NCBI GenBank assembly: GCA_905221615.1
Contig: CAJNDT010006139.1
Coordinates: 124,001 to 188,000 of the forward strand
DNA length: 64,000 bases
Direction of reading: 5' to 3'
Source: Symbiodinium sp. CCMP2592
Lineage: Eukaryota; Sar; Dinophyceae; Suessiales; Symbiodiniaceae
Of this stretch, positions 30,147 through 39,289 are shown piece by piece. The position numbers and the translations under genes were made by a program. Under the pieces are notes generated by a model. That model worked only from the letters and a program-made list of their open reading frames with translations. It did no database searches and was not told where the DNA came from. Position 1 is the stretch's first letter. The number at the start of each line of letters is the position of its first letter.

Positions 30147-32467
30147 ACGTCCTTGCCTTGTCTTGAAATAATTCCTTGTGCTGCTGTGCTGTCCATGTGG
30201 AGTGTAAGTGTTGCTTTCCTGCGGGTAAGGAAGGTGATCACTTCCTTGATATGAATGCCTTCTGAAACTGCTGATGCGGCTGCATAGTATTCAGCCTCGG
30301 CTGAAGAAAGGCTGATTGTTTTCTGGCAACGGCTCATGCTGAAAATGAGCTGTCCATCGAGAAAGTAAGTGGCTGCTGTGGTGCTCTTCCTGGTTCTGCG
30401 ATCTCCAGCCCAGTCTGAGTCGGAGAAAATCTCGATGCTGTGCTCTGCTTGTTCCTGCTCTGGTGGGAAGTCGAAACTTCCTTTGCGTACTTGCTCGTGT
30501 AGGTTGCTGCACCCACGGAAGGTTTTCCTGTACGCAAGACAGTAGTCTTGTGTGCGCTTGTAGTAAGATGCTGTATGCTTGAGATGCTTTTCCTGCTTCT
30601 CAGTGGGGTTGCTCATCCCACTGGCCAACTTCTGAACTGCGAATTGCAGATCTGGCCTGTCCTGTGCAATGTAGAGAAGAATCCCTACACACTTTCTGTA
30701 CCTCGCTGCGCGGTCTGCGTTCAAAGGCTTGCTTTTGTCTTCTTCCTGAAATGCTGCGTTGCACGGACTGTTCTTTGGAGCTTTTCCTGAAAGGTGTAGT
30801 ACCTCTTCCAAAATCTGCCCGTACTTGGGATCTGGCAAGATCTTCAAGAGGTAGTTCTCGTAAACAAGCTTCCTTTTCAAGAAACGGATGGTGCTCGTGG
30901 AGGATCCTTGCTCATATTCCTCTTCAGTGAGAAATGGTCCTGTGACTGAAAGAGTGTACTTAGTGTACTTCTTCTCTAGCTTCTCTATGACTGCCTCGAG
31001 CTCTCTTCCTTTCTCGCCTGCCTGAATGTCATCAACATGTACAACAATCATGCTTCCTGCGTCTGTTCTGAACAAAGTGGGAGATGCAATGCATCTCTCC
31101 ATTCCTTGGTCTTTGAGGTCGTCTGAGAAAAAATCTGACCAAAGGAGTGCTGCATCACGCTGTCCTGGAAGAACTCTTTCCAGGATCATGGCTTCCTCAT
31201 CATCTTCACCAGATGGGAAAAGTTCCTGAAATTCAGGAGGCATTCTGCAGGCGCAAGGCACCTTCTGCGGTACCTGTAAAAATGCATCTTTCACGTCGAT
31301 TGCCCACAATCGCATCTTTTCCTGAACTGCCAAAAGAGGGATGATGCGAATAATGGACGACGAGGTCGCTGGACTAAACACGTCAGTCCTGAGAGAGCCA
31401 GTTTTGAATTCCCTGGCTACTAAGCGCGCTCTGCGCTTCCAGCTTCCTTCTCTGTACCTCCAGTCGAAAACAAATTTGGTTGTCAACCACTTCATGCTGC
31501 TGGAAATTCCTTCTGCATCCATGTCTCGGATCTTTGTCCTTTTGATAGCTTGCATTCCTTCCAGGCGCTCCATCTCAACAAGGAGTGCTTCACGGTCAAG
31601 TTCCTGCAGTTCTTCAGAAGGTAGGTCTGGTGGACCTGAGTCTTCGTCACTGTAGACGAATTCCCACTCGTCTTCGTCCTTCCACTGCAGGTCCTCAAAG
31701 TCTTCCGCGTCTTCAACGTCATAGGCTTCCTCATCGTTGTGCTCAAAGACTCTTCCTGCTCGGAAAAACTTCGAAGGTGAACCTGCTTCTTCAAACTCAG
31801 GGTTACCTTCTCTTCTGACGGGGATCCTCAGATCTTCAAGTGGGGTATCATCACCCACGAGAGGAATTTCAGCTTCTTCCTGCTCCATGCCTAGAGCGCT
31901 GCTGCTGTTCTCATCCATCGCCAGTTCCGATGTGTTCGGATCTGAAGCGCAAGGGTTGTCAGTGGAATGACTTTCCACTTCCTCGTCTTCAGCTTCTTCT
32001 TCTTCCTGCTGTGGTAGTGCTTGAGGTTGGTGAGGTTCTTGCTGCACTTCCTGCTGAGGTGGCACAGGTGTAGCTGGCAAAGCTGGTGTTGCAATTCCTC
32101 CTGTAATTGCAGGGGTCATGGCATTACCCCCGCCTCCGCGAATAGGCAAAACAGTCGGAGGTGCTCGAGCGTCTGGTTGAGGTAGACTCTTCTTTGGCAA
32201 AATTCTCGTTCCTAAAGTCGTGGGCTTGATGTCCCACGGGCTGATGGTCATGCCGGCAATCAGGTCCTTGTCAAAGTGTCCTGCCATTCTTTTCGCGCTG
32301 CGACAGGCTCGGATTCCTGACTGCGTGTAGACCAAGAACAAGTTGTTCTCCGTCTTGCCGAGGAAAGTTCCTTTGCACCACTGGGCATCACCTTTCCTGC
32401 GGGTATGAATACCTGCAGAGGGCACCACGTGACAAAGTAGTGTCTCGCCAAACTCGACGACTGTGCC
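30143..32467 (-). CDS. Copia reverse transcriptase-RNase H
   Basis: Converts the element RNA to DNA. This section lies in the same frame as the integrase ORF and is separated from it only by TAA (32470-32468), so the GTG at 32428 is not a true start. An acidic proline-rich linker (about residues 80-300 from that GTG) precedes RT. Copia RT signatures are AIDVKDAFLQVP (D378), LPGQRDAALLW and VHVDDIQAG (DD 466-467). RNase H motifs are FSDSDWAGD, SSAEAEYYAAA and LHMDSTAAQG. The domain is cut by a frameshift at ~30145. Expected to be part of one polyprotein with gag, protease and integrase. Confidence 0.92.
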   Translation of the reverse strand, partial: GTVVEFGETLLCHVVPSAGIHTRRKGDAQWCKGTFLGKTENNLFLVYTQSGIRACRSAKRMAGHFDKDLIAGMTISPWDIKPTTLGTRILPKKSLPQPDARAPPTVLPIRGGGGNAMTPAITGGIATPALPATPVPPQQEVQQEPHQPQALPQQEEEEAEDEEVESHSTDNPCASDPNTSELAMDENSSSALGMEQEEAEIPLVGDDTPLEDLRIPVRREGNPEFEEAGSPSKFFRAGRVFEHNDEEAYDVEDAEDFEDLQWKDEDEWEFVYSDEDSGPPDLPSEELQELDREALLVEMERLEGMQAIKRTKIRDMDAEGISSSMKWLTTKFVFDWRYREGSWKRRARLVAREFKTGSLRTDVFSPATSSSIIRIIPLLAVQEKMRLWAIDVKDAFLQVPQKVPCACRMPPEFQELFPSGEDDEEAMILERVLPGQRDAALLWSDFFSDDLKDQGMERCIASPTLFRTDAGSMIVVHVDDIQAGEKGRELEAVIEKLEKKYTKYTLSVTGPFLTEEEYEQGSSTSTIRFLKRKLVYENYLLKILPDPKYGQILEEVLHLSGKAPKNSPCNAAFQEEDKSKPLNADRAARYRKCVGILLYIAQDRPDLQFAVQKLASGMSNPTEKQEKHLKHTASYYKRTQDYCLAYRKTFRGCSNLHEQVRKGSFDFPPEQEQAEHSIEIFSDSDWAGDRRTRKSTTAATYFLDGQLIFSMSRCQKTISLSSAEAEYYAAASAVSEGIHIKEVITFLTRRKATLTLHMDSTAAQGIISRQGKDV

Positions 32468-34147
32468 TTAGTAGGGCTTGCCGTTGACAAACTCGAAAGG
32501 AGTCATTCCTGTAGCTGAGTGAACATGGAAACGGTTCAGGCACCATGCTGCATGGCGAAAGGCCCATGCGAAAATTGGTTCCTGGTGGCTGATTCCTAGA
32601 CCAGCGCGTTCCTGAAGCATCTGGATGTGACACAGTGCCTGACGTCGAAGGGTTTGCACCATTCTTTCTGCAACTCCATTTGTCTGGTGCTGACCAGACA
32701 CACTGTCCTGCAAAGTGGTTCCAGTTCCTTGACTGGCGCGCTTCCTTTGCACTGCAGCTTTCAATGCCTGCATCGTTGGTTCGTTGTCACCCTTCAAGTT
32801 GATCGAGTCGTACTGAAGCTGAACCGTCATTCCTGTGATCATTTCGGCCATGCAGTCAATCAGGCCTCTTCCTTTCTGCGATGTAGGGATCGCCATGACG
32901 TTCCTGCTCCAATCATCGACGACAACGAGAGTGATCGCTGCCGGTTCCTTTGACAACGAAGTGGTAGTGAACGCAAAGTCCATGCAGATGGTTGGTCTGC
33001 TGCTTCCTGTATCTTCCTTGTTCTTGTTGCTGAGGAACTTGGACTTGTGAGGACTTTCTCTTCCTTTGCACGATACGCAAATTGGGCACCAACTTTTGTA
33101 AGGCAAGTGAGTGATGTTGTGCTTGTCGATCTCTTCCTGAGTAGGCTTCTCGTTCTTGGGAAGTAGCTGTGGCTCAACGTGTTCCTTGTAGGCTTTCTCC
33201 TGTGAGGCTCTGTTCTTGGCGACAAAGTCGGCGCGCGTAGCTCTGCTCAACCTCAACAAAAGTTCTTTCTTTGTACCTTTGGACGAAACACCAAGTTCCC
33301 TGCACAAGTCGCGCAGGTCCTTCAAAGTTGTTTCCAAGCTGTACTCCCAACCTTCGTGAACAAAGGCCAAGCTTCCTTCAACTTCTCTTCTGTCCTTTGG
33401 TGCTGCTGGCTCCTCTTCTTCTTCCTTGTCTGCTTCCTCTCTTTCCTGAGCTTCTTCTCCTAAGGGCTTTGCTTCTTCATCCACCTCCATGCTTTCCTGT
33501 GCTCCTGTCCTCTGCTTCTTCTTGGGTGCTTGTAGTGGTTCACGTAGACGAAAACTTGTTTCTCCAGTCCAAAGAAGACTGGGTCGCATTGGCATCTGAT
33601 CTTGTAGTGCAGGTTGTTCCTTGAACGAAAGATTGTTCTCAAAGCTTCTTCCTGTATCTTCATTGATGCTGTAGGTGACCCTGCTGCCATCGAAGTTGCT
33701 GAGGTCTGTAGGACAACCAGGTATTCCTGCAGGGTTGAAAAGAAACTTCCTCTGTGCTCGGTGGTGACGAATCACCTCTTCACCTGTTTCTGAAACTTCC
33801 CAGCTGTCGTCAGTGAAGACCTCAAGTTCCACGTTGTGGTCTGTTCCTTTTGCTTTGCAATACCTGACTGGACTTTCAGGTTGCGCTGTGAAGATTGTGA
33901 TGGTCTCTGTATCGCCGTAGGGAAGCTCCATGAAGGGATCTTCCATTTCCTGGTAGGGTCTGTTGATCTCCACCAGGATCCACTGTCCACTGTTGTCCTT
34001 GTTTTCCTTGGCGAAGGTGGTCCTGTAGAAGAGGCTCTCGTGAAACGACCTGGTCATCGTCGGATCCACAAAATGAGAGTTGTTCACGCCGTGGTGGATG
34101 GTTCCTTCTGTTGGAGTAGACCAACCTGGCCTTTGTTCCTTTTCCAA
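32468..34147 (-). CDS. Copia integrase with SAP-type DNA-binding segment
   Basis: Joins the cDNA to the chromosome. Numbered from 34147: residues 273-303 match a SAP motif (LKDLRDLCRELG... KELLLRL). A zinc-binding H343-H347-C354-C357 (HNITHLPYKSWCPIC) precedes the core. The DDE triad is D390 (ICMDFAF), D454 (LKGDNEP) and E494 (GVAERMVQ). It overlaps the end of the gag-protease ORF by about 64 nt in a different frame, implying ribosomal frameshifting or a mutation. The frame ends at an in-frame TAA where the copia polyprotein would normally continue; the residues just after the TAA (VVEFGETLLCH) look coding. Confidence 0.9.
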   Translation of the reverse strand: MEKEQRPGWSTPTEGTIHHGVNNSHFVDPTMTRSFHESLFYRTTFAKENKDNSGQWILVEINRPYQEMEDPFMELPYGDTETITIFTAQPESPVRYCKAKGTDHNVELEVFTDDSWEVSETGEEVIRHHRAQRKFLFNPAGIPGCPTDLSNFDGSRVTYSINEDTGRSFENNLSFKEQPALQDQMPMRPSLLWTGETSFRLREPLQAPKKKQRTGAQESMEVDEEAKPLGEEAQEREEADKEEEEEPAAPKDRREVEGSLAFVHEGWEYSLETTLKDLRDLCRELGVSSKGTKKELLLRLSRATRADFVAKNRASQEKAYKEHVEPQLLPKNEKPTQEEIDKHNITHLPYKSWCPICVSCKGRESPHKSKFLSNKNKEDTGSSRPTICMDFAFTTTSLSKEPAAITLVVVDDWSRNVMAIPTSQKGRGLIDCMAEMITGMTVQLQYDSINLKGDNEPTMQALKAAVQRKRASQGTGTTLQDSVSGQHQTNGVAERMVQTLRRQALCHIQMLQERAGLGISHQEPIFAWAFRHAAWCLNRFHVHSATGMTPFEFVNGKPY

Positions 34148-37100
34148 AACTGAAGTGCATCACTAAGGATCACTGGAACAAGTTGTCCTTCACGAACGGC
34201 GACCACTGCCTGAACAAAAGCATTGGTTGCAAGAGAGTTGCTCCTGAAGTAGATCGGGATCTCCGTGTGCCTGTCACTGTCAACAAGGGACATGCCAGAC
34301 TGATCATGTGGCATCCATCCTTGCTTCATCATCTTTCCTATGGCCAACAAAGGATTGATAACGTTCCCGATCATGAACACTTCTGCAACTTGAACTTTGT
34401 TTCCTCTTTTGTCCTTGAACTCGAGGTTGATGAGGCGATGTTCCTGCACGGCAATGGCTCTTCCTTGTGCGTCGCGCAACTGAACGGACTTTACCTGAAC
34501 TTTCTTTCCATACTTCCGCATCCAAGTTGGAGCAATGGAAACATCTGCTCCAGAGTCGAGGATCACCTCAATGTTCCTTGGCTTCGTGAGAGGTTCCTGA
34601 GTGACTGTCCTCACTGAGAGGACACGCTCTTCACGGTCACTGTACCATTGGTACAGTGGATCTTCCTTCCATCTTTGACTTTCTTCTTCTTCACTATCAT
34701 CACATAGAGAGACTTCTACCTGCACCATCATGATGTTGTTGAAGTACGTCATCTCATACTTTGTTTCTTCCTCACTGTCGATGGGATAGATCTGCGGTCC
34801 ATCGTGGGCTTGTTCTGGTTCCTCTCCAATGTGGTAGAGAGTGACCTGGCGTACCTTTGCTTGTGTCCTGGTGGTGCTTGCGGTGCTTGCTGACGAAGTG
34901 GCTGCAGTCCTGGTGCTGGTGGTAAGTGTTGCTGAGACACTCGTTGGTGCTTCACTTTGCTCGTCTTCCTGAACGTTCCTTACTCCTTGGGCCGTGTCTC
35001 TTTGTTTCTTCCTGCACTGCGCTTCGTAGTGGCCGTACTTCTGGCAGTAGTTGCACACACCTGGTGCTGAGCCTCCTTTGCTGTAGCTGTCTTTTCCTTT
35101 GCCTTTTCCTTTGTTGTTGTAGCCTTTTCCGTTGCCTTTGTATCCTCCTCTTCCAAACCTTCCTCCTCTTCCTCTTCCACCTTTCCAGTTTCCTTTCCTT
35201 CCTCCTTTGGACCAGCCTCCTTTGTCTCCTTTTCCTTTGCCTTTGTTGCCTTTCCACTGGTCTTTGCCTTTGCCTTTTCCTTTTCCTTTCCAGTTGCCTT
35301 TGACTTGGGAAACATCCATGGCTGCTTGTCCACCGTGGTCCTTGCCACTGTTGATCAAGTCAGTGGTGGTCGGCTGTGTCCATCTCTTTGCGTTCTCGTA
35401 GGTGGTGAGGAAGGTACGGAGGTCGTTGTAAGTAGTGTCTTCCTTGATGTTGAGGAGAATGTGTTGTCGTACCTGCGCTGGAACACTGTCAATGACAGTG
35501 CCCATCTTGAACGAATCTGACGTTTTCTCGCTGCTGGCTTTCTCGTAGTCATCGATCAGTTCCTCAAACTTCAAGAAGTTCTCGTTGTAGGTTTTGTCCT
35601 TGTCGAAGCGAAAACTCATGACTTCTCGATGTAGTTGTAGAGAACGTGCCTTCGTGTTGGGCTGGTTGAAGTTAACAAGCTGACGGTATGCTTCAATGCC
35701 GTTCTCTTCCTTGACTGCTGTAACAACACGTTGTGGACGGTTCTTGGTGTAGCTCGAGAGAATGCTGTAGAGCTTCTTGCTTTGTGTCTTTTCCTTTACG
35801 CTGAGCTTGTCAAACTCGAGCTCCTTGGCTGGTTCCTTTTCTGCTTTGTCCATCAAGGTCAGGATCTCATCATCGATTGCTCCCAACCATGTCCTTAAGC
35901 GGTGTTTGAACTCAGCAAAACTGCTGCGTTCTTCCTGCCACGTGCTCGGTGAAAAAGCTTCTCGTGCCTTCACCAGCTTATGAAGCTGGATCTCTCCTTT
36001 CTCGCGACTCTCAACCAAAACTTCCTTTATTCTTGAACTCACTGCTTCCTGAGAAAGTGCCATCTCCGATCTGGACTGCTGGAGCACATTTTGCAATGCT
36101 CCGACTAAGTTCTGTTCTCTCTGTTCTCCCGCTGCAGCCAAGCGTTCGAACAGATTTGCCATTCCTTGTGTTCGGTCTGTACTGCTGGCTGCTGACTGTC
36201 TGCTTGCTTCAGTCATCTGCTGAATTTGCTGTGCTGACGCTGTTGCCTGTGTTGCTAGTGCCTGTATAGCTTGCTCCATTCCTGCTGCTATCTCTAGGTT
36301 ACTGTAAAGCAAGATGCACATAAAAGCGGCCTTGTGCATCTTCCTCTTCTCGCACAGCGAAGGGCGGTTCCTTCGCTTAGCTGCTCGGCTTCCTGTGAGG
36401 CGAAGGTGCTTCATTTGACACAACAACGACAACGCGACCAAAAGTGTCATTCCTGGGGCTGTTGTTGCAAACACCAACAGCTTCATGCTCTGACTCCAAA
36501 TTCTTCCTTCAAACACGTACATGATAAAGCGCGCAAAATAGTGAAACTTGACTGTGATCACAGGGGCGTAGCTCGACTCAAGGCTCCTGGTGAAAAACAT
36601 GTACTTCAGGGACTCAAACTCTTCCTGGGCAATCTCCACGGACTTCACTAAGTACTGCAGCTTCTCTCCTAGGTTCTCCATGATCGTGTAGTACTTCTTG
36701 TTCTGCAGTTCCTTGGGTTCCGGGTTGTAGTGCGTATTGGGCTCTTCCTGGTAGGAGGCGATAACGCGGCTAGGGACACCATGTGGTTCTTTTCCTGGAC
36801 TACCAAGCTGGGGTTTGTTCTTGTACTTGTGCATCTCAAGGGCATAGGCTTGTTCTTCCTTGAGGGTTACCTGCTTTCCTGCGTAGACACCGAACTCAAA
36901 GACCATGACAACCAAAACCATCACCAGACAGAAAGTCCAGCGGCACACTCGCATGTCGCTCCGCACATCCGGGAGTTCCCGGGACGACATGTAGCTTCCT
37001 GCGCGGCAATCCTTGCATGGCGCAAAGGACACCACTTCTCTCTGTACACCTCCATGCAGGAGATGCTCACACTTCTTCCTGTGGTATTTCTTCCCAGCTT

Positions 37101-37269
37101 TGGAAGTGACGAAGACAGGGCCGATGGTTCCTGCCTCGCACTCGTACTTCCTGCTAGAACAGCAGTTCCTTGCAAACCAAACCATGAGGAGAATTCCCAT
37201 GGCTGCAACGCACGTGGTTCCTAGCTCCAGTAGCATCATCGCACTTCCTTCGGAGTGCTCCGCTACCAT
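34084..37269 (-). CDS. Copia Gag-protease with N-terminal membrane/zinc module
   Basis: Numbered from 37269. Residues 1-330 are unusual for copia. They contain hydrophobic segments at about 12-34, 109-130 and 263-285 (likely transmembrane) and a Cys/His motif YHRKKCEHL...APCKDC (H63, C67, C85, C88), similar to small zinc-binding modules seen in bacterial proteins. From about 331 (MEQAIQAL) the protein resembles Gag: a helical region, a long Gly/Lys-rich tract, then a CCHC knuckle CNYCQKYGHYEAQC. The aspartic protease motif is ILDSGADVSIAP near residue 903. The ATG spans the LTR/PBS junction; a later start (MMLLEL, residue 11) is possible. It packages element RNA and matures the polyprotein. 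Confidence 0.88.
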   Translation of the reverse strand: MVAEHSEGSAMMLLELGTTCVAAMGILLMVWFARNCCSSRKYECEAGTIGPVFVTSKAGKKYHRKKCEHLLHGGVQREVVSFAPCKDCRAGSYMSSRELPDVRSDMRVCRWTFCLVMVLVVMVFEFGVYAGKQVTLKEEQAYALEMHKYKNKPQLGSPGKEPHGVPSRVIASYQEEPNTHYNPEPKELQNKKYYTIMENLGEKLQYLVKSVEIAQEEFESLKYMFFTRSLESSYAPVITVKFHYFARFIMYVFEGRIWSQSMKLLVFATTAPGMTLLVALSLLCQMKHLRLTGSRAAKRRNRPSLCEKRKMHKAAFMCILLYSNLEIAAGMEQAIQALATQATASAQQIQQMTEASRQSAASSTDRTQGMANLFERLAAAGEQREQNLVGALQNVLQQSRSEMALSQEAVSSRIKEVLVESREKGEIQLHKLVKAREAFSPSTWQEERSSFAEFKHRLRTWLGAIDDEILTLMDKAEKEPAKELEFDKLSVKEKTQSKKLYSILSSYTKNRPQRVVTAVKEENGIEAYRQLVNFNQPNTKARSLQLHREVMSFRFDKDKTYNENFLKFEELIDDYEKASSEKTSDSFKMGTVIDSVPAQVRQHILLNIKEDTTYNDLRTFLTTYENAKRWTQPTTTDLINSGKDHGGQAAMDVSQVKGNWKGKGKGKGKDQWKGNKGKGKGDKGGWSKGGRKGNWKGGRGRGGRFGRGGYKGNGKGYNNKGKGKGKDSYSKGGSAPGVCNYCQKYGHYEAQCRKKQRDTAQGVRNVQEDEQSEAPTSVSATLTTSTRTAATSSASTASTTRTQAKVRQVTLYHIGEEPEQAHDGPQIYPIDSEEETKYEMTYFNNIMMVQVEVSLCDDSEEEESQRWKEDPLYQWYSDREERVLSVRTVTQEPLTKPRNIEVILDSGADVSIAPTWMRKYGKKVQVKSVQLRDAQGRAIAVQEHRLINLEFKDKRGNKVQVAEVFMIGNVINPLLAIGKMMKQGWMPHDQSGMSLVDSDRHTEIPIYFRSNSLATNAFVQAVVAVREGQLVPVILSDALQFWKRNKGQVGLLQQKEPSTTA
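37257..37268 (-). promoter_or_regulatory. Primer binding site (initiator-Met tRNA type)
   Basis: TGGTAGCGGAGC directly follows the 5' LTR. It resembles the TGGTATCAGAGC site used by many copia elements and is complementary to a tRNA 3' end (...ACCA). Confidence 0.8.
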
Positions 37270-37438
37270 GTTAGAAAACGGAGCTTTCCTGGGACTGTGC
37301 CTATGGGCTCCACTCGGACACTTTTCCTTCCCGTGGCCTCGTAGACGCCGGGTGTTCGAGCCTTAGTGTTGCGGCCCGCGTTCCTGCATCATGACCTGTT
37401 GTCACTGCAGGGCTGTACCTGAGTCAGAATGCTTAACA
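37269..37438 (-). repeat. Copia 5' LTR
   Basis: 170 bp, two differences from 24375-24544. Expected to hold the promoter and polyadenylation signals; I see no clear TATA box. Confidence 0.95.
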
Positions 37439-37800
37439 CTCCTCCTCCTCCTCCTCCTCCTCCTCCTCCTCCTCCTGCTGCTGCTGCTGCTGCTGCCACT
37501 ACTACCACTACTACCACTACTACTACTACTACTGCTACTACTACTACTACTCCAAAAGGCTCTGCCGAGATGCTCCTTGGGCTTCCATCGAAGCCAGGCT
37601 CAGGCGCTTCTTTGCCTCCCTTCCGCGCAGCTCCTGCATCTTAGGGTTTAGGGTTTAGGGTGTAGGTTTTTTTTAGGGTTTAGGGTTTAGGTTATTTTTT
37701 GGGGGGGCTTAGGGTTTAGGTTTTGTTTTAGGGTTTAGGCTTTAGGGTTTAGGGTTCAGGGTTCAGGGTTTAGGGTTTAGGGTTGAGGGTTTAGGGTTAC
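37439..37800. repeat. (CTC)n(CTG)n(CTA/CCA)n microsatellite and telomere-like array
   Basis: Triplet repeats to about 37550, then unique sequence, then many G-strand TTTAGGG-like units (37640-37800) including poly-T and poly-G interruptions. This is the donor-proximal side of the host intron. Confidence 0.9.
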
Positions 37801-37845
37801 GGGTTAAGGACAGGAAAAGCCAACAACAGTTCACGGGGTCTGAAC

Positions 37846-38292
37846 CTGTCTTCTAGAAAGCGTCAATCTTCTGCTCTCAGTACGAGTTGCGGAGGTCAAA
37901 TTGACCCCGAACTCGGCCGAAATGTTGCCGGATGCCAGGTACATGTCCGCGTCCTCTGCCCACTCAAACTCATATGCGCTCCGGTTCATCTGGGCCTTGT
38001 CGTCGTGAGACCGCTGCGACTCGTTGTGCGTCTGATAAACTTGTGCCTTCTGCCCGGTTTGCACGAGGTTCGTCCTGGGATTGGCCTGTCGAGGGTTTTC
38101 TGCATTCTGCCAGTCTGCCTTGCTGTAGTGCAAGTGGCCTGCGTGGTTGACGAAGTCGGTGGGATCCCTGTAGCGCTTGGAGAGGCGCACGGTCCTGGAG
38201 AAAAGGAGCACGCCGCTGGACTTGATCTGCGTGCGCAGCATGCTCAGGTCCTTCAAGGGCACAGCGCTTCTCACGTTCCCGATGAATGGCAC
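37846..38292 (-). CDS. Internal exon of the split beta-trefoil gene
   Basis: The open frame ends at donor GACAG|GTTCAG after codon CAG, in phase 0 with the 24261 exon. The upstream limit lies between 38292 and 38307, where the frame meets TGA; candidate acceptors are AAGTAG|CC and GTGAAG|GG. The encoded segment (VPLKDLSMLRTQIKSSG ... NISAEFGVNLTSATRT) has alternating polar/hydrophobic residues suggesting beta structure. I recognise no family. The 38292 GTG is not a start. Confidence 0.55.
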
Positions 38293-38370
38293 GGCTACTT
38301 GGGCCCTTCACAACAGAGAGACCCTTCAAATGCGTGCCCGCAACACGAAACAAGCGCACGGTCCTGACCG

Positions 38371-38552
38371 TCCGGACGATGCTTCGGCCAGCAGACCATG
38401 GTCTCCACAGAAACCAGCGGCGCAGGCATTACACTCAATTGCACGCCGCCCACAAAGGCGAAGACGGGCTGCACCGTGAGACCGTATGTCACTGTCAAGC
38501 ATTGCTCGATAGCGAGCTCCCCGGTGTAGAAGGAATAACCTCCCGAGACCAT
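38371..38552 (-). CDS. Probable exon of the split beta-trefoil gene
   Basis: Frame beginning MVSGGYSFYTGELAIEQC and running through FAFVGGVQLSVMPAPLV, beta-rich in look. A donor such as GACG|GTCAGG (GT at 38370-38369) with AAGTAG|CC would join it to the next exon in frame through a ~75-nt intron. Other combinations cannot be excluded. The upstream boundary is unresolved. Confidence 0.4.
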
Positions 38553-39289
38553 GCTCTTCGATCACACGACTGCAATCTGTGCGGCGTCACAACTCTGAGA
38601 TGAAAGCAGACTTCTCGAACTCTGTGCTAAAGGCTCCATGTCCCTACACGGCACTGTGGAAGCTACGAGTCTGCCCATGGTGGCTGTTACAACAGAGGCA
38701 GCTTCCTTGGATACTCGCCGGATTCACTAGATGCGTAACCCACGGGTTTGGGCGGCTTGGGTCTCACTCGCGTGACTCGCGTGGCAAGGCTTCCAAAGCT
38801 TCAGAGCCTTGCCTTCCCATGCCTGCTGGTTCTGCTTCATCCAATTCGTGCCACAGGGAACCGCCCAAGGCACAAGTTCCTGGGGTCTTCTTATATAGAC
38901 TGCGACGGGAACCGTAATAAGGATCTATAGGGTTAGGGTTACTAATAGGGTTTGGAGTTTTAGTGGACTCAGGTTATCACGACAGGGATCTATAGAACAA
39001 AGTATGGTTTTTCATATCTTGGTAACTCAACCTATAAGCTCCGCAAGCAGAGCCCAGGTTCCTTGAAGTCGTTCGCATTGGACACCTGCCGTCGCAGACA
39101 CGATTAGAGCATCAGAGCCTAAAACTTCCCAGTCCCCCTGCCCACCTTCCAGTCTGCTTCGGTCGGGTTGCCAGGGTGCAACCTCTTCGGGGCAAAAGCC
39201 AAACAGGAGCTGGTGTCCCTTTCGTAGCCGTGGAACCTTGCAGGTGCCGGATCGTCACGGGGAGTTTGGCAGGGCTTCCGGTTGAGGTC

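Larger units (their letters stand above)
24375..37438 (-). mobile_element. Ty1/copia-type LTR retrotransposon with nested LINE
   Basis: Bounded by 170-bp LTRs beginning TGTTA and ending TAACA. A 12-base PBS abuts the 5' LTR and a purine tract (TGAGGCGGGG) abuts the 3' LTR. Order is gag-protease-integrase-RT-RNase H, as in copia. The total of 13,064 bp includes a 3,597-bp LINE plus one 13-bp target copy, leaving about 9.45 kb. Flanks show atcct and ctcct, a likely 5-bp target duplication inside CTC repeats. The two LTRs differ at two sites, so insertion was fairly recent. Several frame breaks exist (32468, ~30145, ~25100). Confidence 0.93.
24262..37845 (-). other. 13.6-kb intron containing a nested retrotransposon pair
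   Basis: Donor GACAG|GTTCAG (GT at 37845-37844) and acceptor TTCAG|GTC (AG at 24263-24262) join the two flanking open frames in phase 0. Without the copia the intron would be about 520 bp. On the gene strand, telomere-like CCCTAAA repeats lie just inside the donor (37640-37800) and TTTAGGG repeats just inside the acceptor (24281-24306), so the two ends are complementary. Splicing is inferred from sequence only. Confidence 0.6.
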
